Assembly: GCF_965139615.1 (NCBI RefSeq)
Contig: NZ_CBCSIQ010000030.1
Coordinates: forward strand, 1 to 52,228
Reading direction: 5' to 3'
Length of the DNA: 52,228 bases
Source of the DNA: Kerstersia similis
GTDB taxonomy: Bacteria > Pseudomonadota > Gammaproteobacteria > Burkholderiales > Burkholderiaceae_B
Below are positions 33,236-40,510 of this stretch, piece after piece (positions within the stretch are counted from its first letter, which is position 1; the number at the start of each line of letters is the position of its first letter). The translations under genes were made by a program, and so were the position numbers. The notes below the pieces were generated by a model. It made no database searches and had not been told where the DNA came from. It worked only from the letters and a program-made list of their open reading frames with translations.

Positions 33236-34285
33236 ATGCGTCGTTTATCCCAGGCATTGACCCCTATCGCCCTATCGTTGGCCTGTATGGCGCCTGCGCT
33301 GGGCCAGGCGCAGGACAAGGTTGTCCTGCGCGTTTCCCACTTCCTGCCGGCCACTTCCAATGCCCAGGTCAACGTCATTCAGCCGTGGTGCGATACCTTG
33401 GCACGCGAATCGCAGCAGCGTCTGACCTGCCAGATCTACCCGTCCATGCAACTGGGCGGCACGCCGGCGCAACTGGCTGACCAGGTGCGCCGCGGCGCTG
33501 CCGATGTCGTCTGGACGGCGCCGGGCTACTCGACGGGACGTTTTCCGCGCAGCGAAGCGGTAGAACTGCCCTTCATGCTGCCGGCCAAGGGCGAAGTCGG
33601 TTCGAAAATCATCTGGGAGTTCTATGAGCGCAGCTTGCAGGATGATTTCAAGGACTACCACGTGCTTGCATTGCACAGCGACGGTGGCATGCAACTGCAC
33701 ACGGCCAACAAGCCCGTCACGACGCTGGACGCATTCAAAGGCGTCAAACTGCGTGCCTCCACCCGCATGACCGCGCGTTTGCTCGACAGCCTGGGGGCAA
33801 CGCCGGTCAGCATGCCGCCGGCGCAGCTGACGGAAGCCTTGTCCAAGGGCGTTGTCGATGGTGCGCTGGTTGGCTGGGAAGTGCTGCCCGCGCTCAAGCT
33901 GGATGAAGTCACGCGCTTTCACTCTGAACCGGCCGAGGATCAACCGATCTTTTCCACGACTTTGCTCAGCCTGTTGATGAACAAAAAGCGCTATGAATCC
34001 CTGCCGGACGACCTGCGTGAAATCGTTGATCGCAATAGCGGGCTGGCCCTGTCGATGAGTATGGGGGCGAACTGGGAGCGCTCGGCCAATGCGGCACGGG
34101 AACAAGTGCGCACGCAAGGTGCCCAAGTTGTCGAGATCGGTGAGGCGGAGTATCAGCAAATGCGTGATGCCGGTCAGGTCTTGACGGACACCTGGATTGC
34201 CGAAACCGGCGAGAAGAAACTGGATGGCGCCGCCTTGGCGGCGACGCTGAAGGAAATTGCCGAGGCGAACGGGATGAAGTATTGA
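33236..34285 (+). CDS. TRAP transporter substrate-binding protein, copy 3 (orphan)
   Basis: The 349-residue DctP-family binding protein starts MRRLSQALTPIALSLACMAP, with cleavage near GQA before QDKVVLRVSHF. Landmarks match the two other copies (CQIYPSMQLGGTPAQLADQVR, GRFPRSEAVELPFMLP, GVKLRASTRMTARLLDSLGATP with the clamp arginine). It is more distant from copies 1 and 2 than they are from each other. No DctQ or DctM gene adjoins it, so it would need the permease at 20886-22756 or one elsewhere. Its place after the Rieske gene suggests an aromatic acid ligand. GGAGAC lies just before the ATG. Confidence 0.9.
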   Translation: MRRLSQALTPIALSLACMAPALGQAQDKVVLRVSHFLPATSNAQVNVIQPWCDTLARESQQRLTCQIYPSMQLGGTPAQLADQVRRGAADVVWTAPGYSTGRFPRSEAVELPFMLPAKGEVGSKIIWEFYERSLQDDFKDYHVLALHSDGGMQLHTANKPVTTLDAFKGVKLRASTRMTARLLDSLGATPVSMPPAQLTEALSKGVVDGALVGWEVLPALKLDEVTRFHSEPAEDQPIFSTTLLSLLMNKKRYESLPDDLREIVDRNSGLALSMSMGANWERSANAAREQVRTQGAQVVEIGEAEYQQMRDAGQVLTDTWIAETGEKKLDGAALAATLKEIAEANGMKY

Positions 34286-34293
34286 TTGTGGTG

Positions 34294-34319
34294 CTGCCGG
34301 GCTGTTGTTGGCCCGGCAG
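34294..34319. terminator. Hairpin between convergent TRAP binding protein and ALDH genes
   Basis: CTGCCGGGC (34294-34302) pairs perfectly with GCCCGGCAG (34311-34319) around an 8-base loop. There is no clear U tract on either strand. Its position between two converging genes suits a bidirectional transcription stop. Confidence 0.5.
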
Positions 34320-34337
34320 TATGTTCCGGCTTGTTGG

Positions 34338-35786
34338 TCAGGCCAGAATATAGGCAGTTTTCACCGTTGTGAAAAACTCTTGTGCATAGCGTCCTTGCTC
34401 GCGTGGGCCGTAGCTGCTGCGCTTGCGGCCGCCAAATGGTACGTGGTAATCCACACCTGCAGTGGGCAGGTTGACCATCACCATACCAGCTTCGCTGTGA
34501 CGTTTGAAATGTGTGGCGTATTTGAGGCTGCTGGTAGCGATGCCTGCCGCTAGACCGAAGGGGGTGTCATTGGCGAGTGCGAGTGCATGCTCGTAATCAT
34601 CGGCTTGCAGAACAGTAGCGATTGGGCCAAAGATTTCTTCGCGGTTGATGCGCATCTCGGGTGTGGTGCCAATAAATAAGGTCGGTGCAACGAAGAAGCC
34701 TTCGTGGCCACTGCCCGTATGGCAAGTAACACGGTTGCCTCCTGTGACGAGAGTTGCACTTTCCTGCAGGCCGATGGCGATGTAGTCCAGATCCTGTTGC
34801 ATCTGGGATTCGCTGGCTGCAGGACCGATATCAGTGCCTTGAGCACGTGCATCGCCAACGCGTAGTCGTGTCAGGCGTTGTACAAGGGCGGCAGTGAAGC
34901 GGTCATGGATGCCGCGGGTGACAATCAGACGGCTGGAGGCGGTACAGCGCTGGCCTGTCGAGTAAAACGCACTTTGGGCACATAGTTCGACCGCCTGTTC
35001 CAGATCGGCATCATCCAGGATTATCTGCGGATTTTTGCCGCCCATTTCGAGCTGTACTTTCTTGTGTGAACGCGCGCAGGCTTCCGCAATCTGGCCTCCT
35101 ACGCCGGTAGATCCGGTAAAGCTGATGGCTGCAATGCCGGGGTGCTGCACCATGGCGTCGCCTACTACGCTGCCGCGTCCCATGACCAGGTTGAATACTC
35201 CTGCGGGGATGCCGGAGCGATGGATGATGTCAGCCAGGGCCCATGCGCATCCTGGAACGGTATCGGCCGGTTTCAGAACGACGCAATTTCCGAAGGCCAA
35301 TGCCGGAGCAACCTTCCAAGCGGGGATGGCAATCGGGAAATTCCAAGGTGTAATGAGGCCAACGACACCGATGGCTTCCCGAGTGATTTCGACCGTGATG
35401 CCGGGACGTACGGACGGCAGAGTTTCACCAGACAGGCGCAGGCATTCACCGGCGAAGAACTTGAAAATCTGGCCGGCGCGTGTGACTTCGCCTATGGCTT
35501 CTGGCAGGGTTTTGCCTTCTTCCCTGGACAGCAGATCCCCCAATTCCTGCCGGCGGGAGAGTATTTCGTTGCCGATGCGTTCCAAGGCCTCGCTGCGCGC
35601 CTGGATGCCGCCGTTTGACCAACCGGGGAATGCAGCTTGGGCGGCCTGAACTGCGGTATCGACATCGGCTGCGCTGGCTTGGGCATATTCACCTACGATG
35701 TCGGCGGTGTGACTGGGATTGATATTGAGGGCTGTTGAATTGCCATCGACCCATGCGCCGTTAATGAGATTCTTGAAAGTGCTCAT
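34338..35786 (-). CDS. Aldehyde dehydrogenase, probable 2-oxoglutarate semialdehyde dehydrogenase
   Basis: The 482-residue NAD(P)-dependent ALDH has Asn149 in TPWNFP, Glu247 in QLEMGGKNP and the nucleophile Cys281 in GQRCTASS. The EMGGKNP form is like that of alpha-ketoglutaric semialdehyde dehydrogenases of the type III/YcbD group. That fits its operon partners: the DapA-family dehydratase just upstream would form 2,5-dioxopentanoate, which this enzyme would oxidise to 2-oxoglutarate. Only 4 bp separate it from the dehydratase gene; it is last in the operon. Benzaldehyde dehydrogenase activity for the mandelate pathway cannot be excluded. Confidence 0.85.
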   Translation of the reverse strand: MSTFKNLINGAWVDGNSTALNINPSHTADIVGEYAQASAADVDTAVQAAQAAFPGWSNGGIQARSEALERIGNEILSRRQELGDLLSREEGKTLPEAIGEVTRAGQIFKFFAGECLRLSGETLPSVRPGITVEITREAIGVVGLITPWNFPIAIPAWKVAPALAFGNCVVLKPADTVPGCAWALADIIHRSGIPAGVFNLVMGRGSVVGDAMVQHPGIAAISFTGSTGVGGQIAEACARSHKKVQLEMGGKNPQIILDDADLEQAVELCAQSAFYSTGQRCTASSRLIVTRGIHDRFTAALVQRLTRLRVGDARAQGTDIGPAASESQMQQDLDYIAIGLQESATLVTGGNRVTCHTGSGHEGFFVAPTLFIGTTPEMRINREEIFGPIATVLQADDYEHALALANDTPFGLAAGIATSSLKYATHFKRHSEAGMVMVNLPTAGVDYHVPFGGRKRSSYGPREQGRYAQEFFTTVKTAYILA

Positions 35787-35790
35787 GATG

Positions 35791-36720
35791 TTATTTCCCC
35801 CAGCGCAGGACTAGCGGGTCAAGCTGTCGCGCGGTGTCTAGCAGACCCCGGCGGGTCTCAGGGTGCAAGGCTGGCCAGGGATGGCGGGGAGCGTCGCAGG
35901 TAATGACACCACCCTCTTTCATCAAAGTCTTGGCCGCCAGGAACAGGGTTTGGCGGTTTTCGTAATTGATCAGCGGCAGCCAGTGTTGATACCGTTTAAA
36001 TGCGGTATCCCAGTCGCCCTGGCGGTGTGCTTCGATGATGGGACGGATGCCATCGGCAAAGGCGCCTCCGGTCATTGACCCCGTTGCGCCGGCGTCCAGG
36101 TCGGGCAGCAAGGTAATGCCTTCTTCACCGTCCCATGGGCCTTCTATGGCTTCACCCCCCAGGCGGATGAGTTCACGCAGCTTGGCAGCGGCGCCTGCCG
36201 TTTCAATTTTGAAGTAGGACACCTGCTCTATTTCCATCGCCATGCGTGCGAGGAAGGCCGCTGACAGTGGCGTGCCTGCGGCTGGCGCATCCTGAATCAT
36301 GATGGGAATGCCCGCTGCGTCGGACAGGCGAGCGAAGAATTCATATATCTGCGGTTCAGGAAAGCGGAAGGTTGCGCCATGGTAGGGAGGCATCACCATC
36401 AACATGGCCGCGCCCATATCGGCTGCTCGCCGGCTGCGTGCCGAGCAAAGATCGGTACTGGTGGCCGAGGTCGTGACGATCACCGGGACACGCCCTGCTA
36501 CGTGTTCCAGGATCGTGCGTGTCAGAATTTCACGTTCTTCGTCGGCGATCAGGAACTGTTCGGAATAGTTGGCGAGCAGGCAAAGGCCATCCACGCCGGA
36601 GTCGATCATGAAGTCAACACAGCGCTTCTGGCTGGTCAGGTCGAGGGTGCCATCCTCGTGAAAAGTGGTAGGCACAACAGGGAATATGCCGTGATAACGG
36701 GGGTTGGAAAGGCCAGGCAT
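35791..36720 (-). CDS. DapA-family dehydratase, likely L-2-keto-3-deoxyarabonate dehydratase
   Basis: The 309-residue (beta/alpha)8 protein has Schiff-base Lys171 in VSYFKIE and the N-terminal FPVVPTTF block. The normal DHDPS tyrosine-bearing YNxP is replaced by MIQDAP, and LLANYSEQFLIADEERE is as I recall it in L-2-keto-3-deoxyarabonate dehydratases of the oxidative arabinose route. Those enzymes dehydrate 2-keto-3-deoxypentonate to 2,5-dioxopentanoate. Neighbours agree: an enolase-family sugar-acid dehydratase upstream (9 bp gap) and a semialdehyde dehydrogenase downstream (4 bp). An aldolase or 5-keto-4-deoxyglucarate dehydratase are weaker alternatives. Confidence 0.82.
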   Translation of the reverse strand: MPGLSNPRYHGIFPVVPTTFHEDGTLDLTSQKRCVDFMIDSGVDGLCLLANYSEQFLIADEEREILTRTILEHVAGRVPVIVTTSATSTDLCSARSRRAADMGAAMLMVMPPYHGATFRFPEPQIYEFFARLSDAAGIPIMIQDAPAAGTPLSAAFLARMAMEIEQVSYFKIETAGAAAKLRELIRLGGEAIEGPWDGEEGITLLPDLDAGATGSMTGGAFADGIRPIIEAHRQGDWDTAFKRYQHWLPLINYENRQTLFLAAKTLMKEGGVITCDAPRHPWPALHPETRRGLLDTARQLDPLVLRWGK

Positions 36721-36729
36721 TGGGTATCC

Positions 36730-37902
36730 TTACTCAATGATGTCGAACTGGTCGAGGAACTCGGTCTTCAGCGTCAAACCAAGACCCGGGACATCGTCGC
36801 GCAGCTGGATGAAGCCGTTGCTGGCCTCGGGTTCGCCGTCGAAGATGTAATAGAACAACTCGTTGCCCACTTCCACATCGAACATGGGGAAGTACTCGCT
36901 CATGGGCGAAGCCAGTGTGCTCATGGTCAGGTGGTAGTTGTGCATTTGGCCTGCATGTGGAATGACAGGCACGGAGTAGGCTTCGCACAAGGCGTTGATT
37001 TTGTGAGCAGCGGTAATGCCGCCAACACGGTTGGTGTCGTACTGGACGACGCTGACGGCGCGTTTGTCGAGTAATTGACGGAAACCGTGCAGCGTGAATT
37101 CATGTTCCCCCCCGGAAATGGGGATGTTTGAAGCAGCATTCAGTTCTGCGTAGCCGTCGATATCATCGGCAATGACAGGTTCTTCCAGCCAGCGAGGCTC
37201 AAACTTTTCCAGCTTGGGTAGCATGCGCTTGGCGTATTCCAGGTTCCAGCCCATATAGCATTCCAGCATCAGGTCATTGTCATAGCCGATGACCTCACGG
37301 ATGGCTGCTACCGACTTCAGGTTTTCCTTCACGCCATGCTGCAAGTGTGCCGGGCCATAGCCGAAGCGCATCTTGAAGGCGGTGAAACCTTGATCCAGGA
37401 ATGTTTGCGCTTCCTTCTGCATGACGTCCAAGTCGGTGCGGTACAGCTTGCTGTAGTAGCAAGGGATTTTTTCCTTGGTGCGGCCACCCAGCAGTTTGAA
37501 AACGGGTTTGTTGACCGACTTTCCGAGAATGTCCCAGATGGCGAGATCCACAGCAGAGATTGCTGCCATGGCAACACCTTTTCGGCCCCAGGCCAGGGTG
37601 CTGCGATACATACGCTGCCATAGGTACTCGTAGTCCCAGGGATCGTGGCCGACGATCAACGGTGCCAGATACTGGTCAATGATGGCTTTGGCAATCGAAG
37701 GTGCCAGGGCAACATTACCCAGGCCCACGGTGCCATCATCGGTTTCGATTTCCACTACTGTCCAGGAGTGGAAGCGAAAGGTGCTCATGGTTTCCTGAGG
37801 GGCGTACAGGAGATCCATGGCGTTGGAGCAGAAGTTGCCTTGTGGCGGAACGGTTTTGCCTTTCCATTGGAATACTCGGGCGCGTACGGATTTGATTTTC
37901 AT
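36730..37902 (-). CDS. Enolase-superfamily sugar-acid dehydratase (L-rhamnonate dehydratase-like)
   Basis: The 390-residue protein is of the mandelate racemase/rhamnonate dehydratase branch. Metal ligands are Glu214 (LMLECYMGWN), Glu240 (WLEEP) and Glu266 (SGGEHEF); the general base is His316 in VIPHAGQMHNYH. The second-strand motif is K177-M-R179 rather than the KxK of mandelate racemase, which argues for dehydratase over racemase. Because the next two enzymes process a 2-keto-3-deoxypentonate, I expect an aldonate such as L-lyxonate or L-arabinonate as substrate; the known L-lyxonate route uses a related enolase-family enzyme. First enzyme gene of the operon, 41 bp after the MFS gene. Confidence 0.85.
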   Translation of the reverse strand: MKIKSVRARVFQWKGKTVPPQGNFCSNAMDLLYAPQETMSTFRFHSWTVVEIETDDGTVGLGNVALAPSIAKAIIDQYLAPLIVGHDPWDYEYLWQRMYRSTLAWGRKGVAMAAISAVDLAIWDILGKSVNKPVFKLLGGRTKEKIPCYYSKLYRTDLDVMQKEAQTFLDQGFTAFKMRFGYGPAHLQHGVKENLKSVAAIREVIGYDNDLMLECYMGWNLEYAKRMLPKLEKFEPRWLEEPVIADDIDGYAELNAASNIPISGGEHEFTLHGFRQLLDKRAVSVVQYDTNRVGGITAAHKINALCEAYSVPVIPHAGQMHNYHLTMSTLASPMSEYFPMFDVEVGNELFYYIFDGEPEASNGFIQLRDDVPGLGLTLKTEFLDQFDIIE

Positions 37903-37943
37903 AGGTGTGATGCTGTCTGTGAGGGAAGCATGGGTGACGTTGT

Positions 37944-39263
37944 TCAGGGCGTTACCGGTTGGGATTGCAAGGGTGTGCTACGGGTCTGGCGCATGAGGGA
38001 CAGCATTAGCGCACCGATGAATGCGACACCTGCCAGGCACAACATGCCAGCGCCTGGGTTGGCGAACGCCTGTTCAGCCCAGGTTTTCAGGTTGGGAGCC
38101 ACGAAGCCACCTACATTGCCCAGTGAGTTGATCAGGGCGATTCCACCAGCGGCTGCGACGCCGCCGAGATAGTTTGTCGGTAACGCCCAATACAGTGGTT
38201 GCACGGCGACAAAACCGCTGGCGGCGAAGCAGAATGCAATGATGACCGGAACTAGGCTAGCGCTCAGCGCAGAGGCAGCAATGCCGCAGCCTGCGCAGAC
38301 CAGCATCAATGCAGCCAGGCGTCTGTGAGCACCGGTACGGTCGGCCAGACGGGTGATCCACCAGGTAACCAACAGGGCGCACAGCCAGGGGATGGCGGTC
38401 AGAAGGCCGACGGTCAGATCTACCGTGCCTCCGGAAAGCTCGGCCAAACGGGTGGGCAGATAGAACACGACGCCATAGACGCTCATCTGGACCGTGAAAT
38501 ACACGAGGCAAAAAGCTGCCAGGCGCGGGCTGCGGAACAGGTCGCGCAGCGTAGCAGGGCCGTGGCTGAGTTTGGCAGAGTCTTCTTCGGCCAGAGCACG
38601 CATCAGGGTGTGGCGTTCATCGTCGGCAAGCCATTTGGCGGTAGCCGGGCCATCGCTGAGGTAGAAGAAGGCAATAATCCCGACGACGGATGCCAGCAGG
38701 CCTTCGACTACGAACATCCATTGCCAGGATTTCAGGCCCAGGGGCGCTTGCATATCCAGCAGCAGTCCGGACAGCGGGCCGCCGAGCACCAGCGCTAGCG
38801 GCAAGCCGAAATAGAAGACGCCGATGGCCTGTGAGCGGACATGTCTGGGGAACCAATAGGTGAGATAGAGGATGACGCCTGGGAAAAAACCGGCCTCGGC
38901 AGCGCCAAGCAGCAGGCGCAATGCATAAAACGTCGTGGCGTCGTGGGCAAATGCCATGGCAGCAGACACTAGCCCCCAGGTGACCATAATCCGCGACAAC
39001 CAAAGGCGGGCACCGAAACGGTGTAGCGCCAGGTTACTGGGAACTTCGAAAATCGCGTAGCTGAGGAAAAAGATACCTGCGCCGAAAGCGAAGGCTGCAT
39101 TGGATAGGCCGGTATCTGCCTGCAGGACGGTTTTGGCGAAACCGACGTTGGCACGGTCGATGAATGCAATCACGTACATCAGTACCAGAAACGGCAATAG
39201 CCGCGTCAGGCATTTACGGATGGCGTTTTTGAGCGTGGGAGGGGTGCCCTGCTGCGGGTTCAT
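37944..39263 (-). CDS. MFS transporter, anion:cation symporter family (sugar acid uptake)
   Basis: The 439-residue protein has 12 membrane segments and the ACS-family opening LLPFLVLMYVIAFIDRANVGFAK, with FGAGIFFLSYAIFEVPSNLALHRFGARLWLSRIM and GAAEAGFFPGVILYLTYWFP. This is the GudP/RhmT/phthalate porter group that imports sugar acids or aromatic acids with protons. It is the first gene of the leftward sugar-acid operon and divergent from the LysR gene, so it probably imports the aldonate degraded by the enzymes downstream. Confidence 0.88.
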   Translation of the reverse strand: MNPQQGTPPTLKNAIRKCLTRLLPFLVLMYVIAFIDRANVGFAKTVLQADTGLSNAAFAFGAGIFFLSYAIFEVPSNLALHRFGARLWLSRIMVTWGLVSAAMAFAHDATTFYALRLLLGAAEAGFFPGVILYLTYWFPRHVRSQAIGVFYFGLPLALVLGGPLSGLLLDMQAPLGLKSWQWMFVVEGLLASVVGIIAFFYLSDGPATAKWLADDERHTLMRALAEEDSAKLSHGPATLRDLFRSPRLAAFCLVYFTVQMSVYGVVFYLPTRLAELSGGTVDLTVGLLTAIPWLCALLVTWWITRLADRTGAHRRLAALMLVCAGCGIAASALSASLVPVIIAFCFAASGFVAVQPLYWALPTNYLGGVAAAGGIALINSLGNVGGFVAPNLKTWAEQAFANPGAGMLCLAGVAFIGALMLSLMRQTRSTPLQSQPVTP

Positions 39264-39360
39264 AAATTTTGTCTCCTGGAATGCGCCATGTGTTTGGGCG
39301 TTCTACATTTTTTTCAGGCATGGCGCGCTGCCTTTTGCAGGCAATATAGGTTTCGGGGGC

Positions 39361-39407
39361 GATAAAATCTATTGACGTTTTTATATGTATTGATAAGATT
39401 TATTGAT
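39361..39407. promoter_or_regulatory. Direct repeats in the MFS-LysR divergent promoter
   Basis: GATAAAATCTATTGAC (39361-39376) and GATAAGATTTATTGAT (39392-39407) agree at 13 of 16 positions and start 31 bp apart, about three helical turns. A further TATTGAT lies between them at 39388-39394. The block is the most AT-rich part of the cluster and a likely operator for the adjacent LysR-type regulator. Confidence 0.5.
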
Positions 39408-39532
39408 ACCCTTTGGGCAGCCTATTCATTGCCATATCATGCGCAGGCAGTGTCTTCGGGGCATGGGAAACCGTTCGATCCGGTGTTCTGTCCTATGCTG
39501 TTGTTATGGTCGGCCGCCCACGCAAGTTTCTT

Positions 39533-40471
39533 ATGATTCCACCCGTTTCCAGTCTCCATGCTCGCTTGAAGATGCAGCATCTGCGTTTGCTGCTGGCCAT
39601 TGAGGAACGTGGTTCCTTGCGTAAAGCGGCAGAGCTGCTGGCGCTCTCTCAGCCAGCCGTTACCAAGATGCTGCAGGACATGGAAGCATTGCTGGGCGTG
39701 ACTTTGTTTGAGCGCCATTTGCGGGGCTTGCGACCTACGCGCTTTGGCGTGGCTGTCACGCGCTACGCGACCTTGGTGTTTTCTGACATGGCAGGTTTGC
39801 GCGATGAGCTGGAATCACTTGAGACCGGCCGGGTTGGCAAGGTGCGGGTGGGCACTGTCATGGCGCCGACGCCAGTATTGATGGCCGAAGTGATCAAGCG
39901 GCTCAAGCGCGATCATCCTTTGCTGAATCTGACGGTGCATGTGGATACCAGCGATATGTTGGTACCGTTGTTGGAACGGGACCAGTTGGATCTGGTGTTG
40001 GGACGGCTGCCGGAGGGGTGGGATGCCAGCCATCTGAACTTCGAGAGTTTGGTTGATGAATGTTTGGCTTTAGTGGTGGGGGCTGGCCACCCGTTGGCGG
40101 GACGTACCAACCTGACGCTCGAAGAATTGGCGAGCTATCCCTGGATTCTGCAGGCACGTCCCAGTCCCATGCGTGTGCTGATTGATCGTTCGTTTGAGGA
40201 TGCAGGTGTGACGCCACCGCAAAGTACGATTGAAACGGCTGCGATCTTGATGACTATGTCACTGTTGCCGGGGAGTGACCTCATTGCAGCCGTTCCGGAC
40301 GCCGTGGCGAATTTCCATGCACGTATGGGGATGCTGCATATCTTGCCGGTACCTTTGCCGCGCAAGTTGGGACCTTACGGCATTATCATGAGACAGGGGC
40401 GGCAGCCTAGCGCTTCTACGTTGTTGCTAGTGGATGAGCTGCGGGCCGCCGTAGCCGAAGGCATTTATTGA
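39533..40471 (+). CDS. LysR-family regulator of the sugar-acid operon
   Basis: Read from the ATG at 39533, this gives 312 residues. HTH: RLKMQHLRLLLAIEERGSLRKAAELLALSQPAVTKMLQDMEALLG, then FERHLRGLRPTRFG, followed by a two-lobe inducer domain (VRVGTVMAPTPVLMAEVIKRL, LDLVLGRLPEGWDASHL). The type resembles GbpR/PcaQ-like regulators of sugar or aromatic acid genes. ATG at 39506 is an alternative start; neither has a clear ribosome site. It is divergent from the MFS-dehydratase operon and presumably senses the aldonate or a keto-deoxy intermediate. Confidence 0.87.
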   Translation: MIPPVSSLHARLKMQHLRLLLAIEERGSLRKAAELLALSQPAVTKMLQDMEALLGVTLFERHLRGLRPTRFGVAVTRYATLVFSDMAGLRDELESLETGRVGKVRVGTVMAPTPVLMAEVIKRLKRDHPLLNLTVHVDTSDMLVPLLERDQLDLVLGRLPEGWDASHLNFESLVDECLALVVGAGHPLAGRTNLTLEELASYPWILQARPSPMRVLIDRSFEDAGVTPPQSTIETAAILMTMSLLPGSDLIAAVPDAVANFHARMGMLHILPVPLPRKLGPYGIIMRQGRQPSASTLLLVDELRAAVAEGIY

Positions 40472-40510
40472 GGGGGGAGACAGCGGTGCGGCCTGGTGTC
40501 TGCCAATCCC

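Noticed and set aside
34338..35786. ALDH as the benzaldehyde dehydrogenase of the mandelate pathway
   Set aside because: It is 4 bp from a 2-keto-3-deoxy acid dehydratase and has the semialdehyde dehydrogenase-type EMGGKNP motif. A side role is possible but not supported.
36730..37902. Enolase-family gene as the missing mandelate racemase
   Set aside because: The second-strand motif is KxR, not KxK, the rest resembles rhamnonate-type dehydratases, and it is embedded in a sugar-acid operon with matching downstream enzymes.
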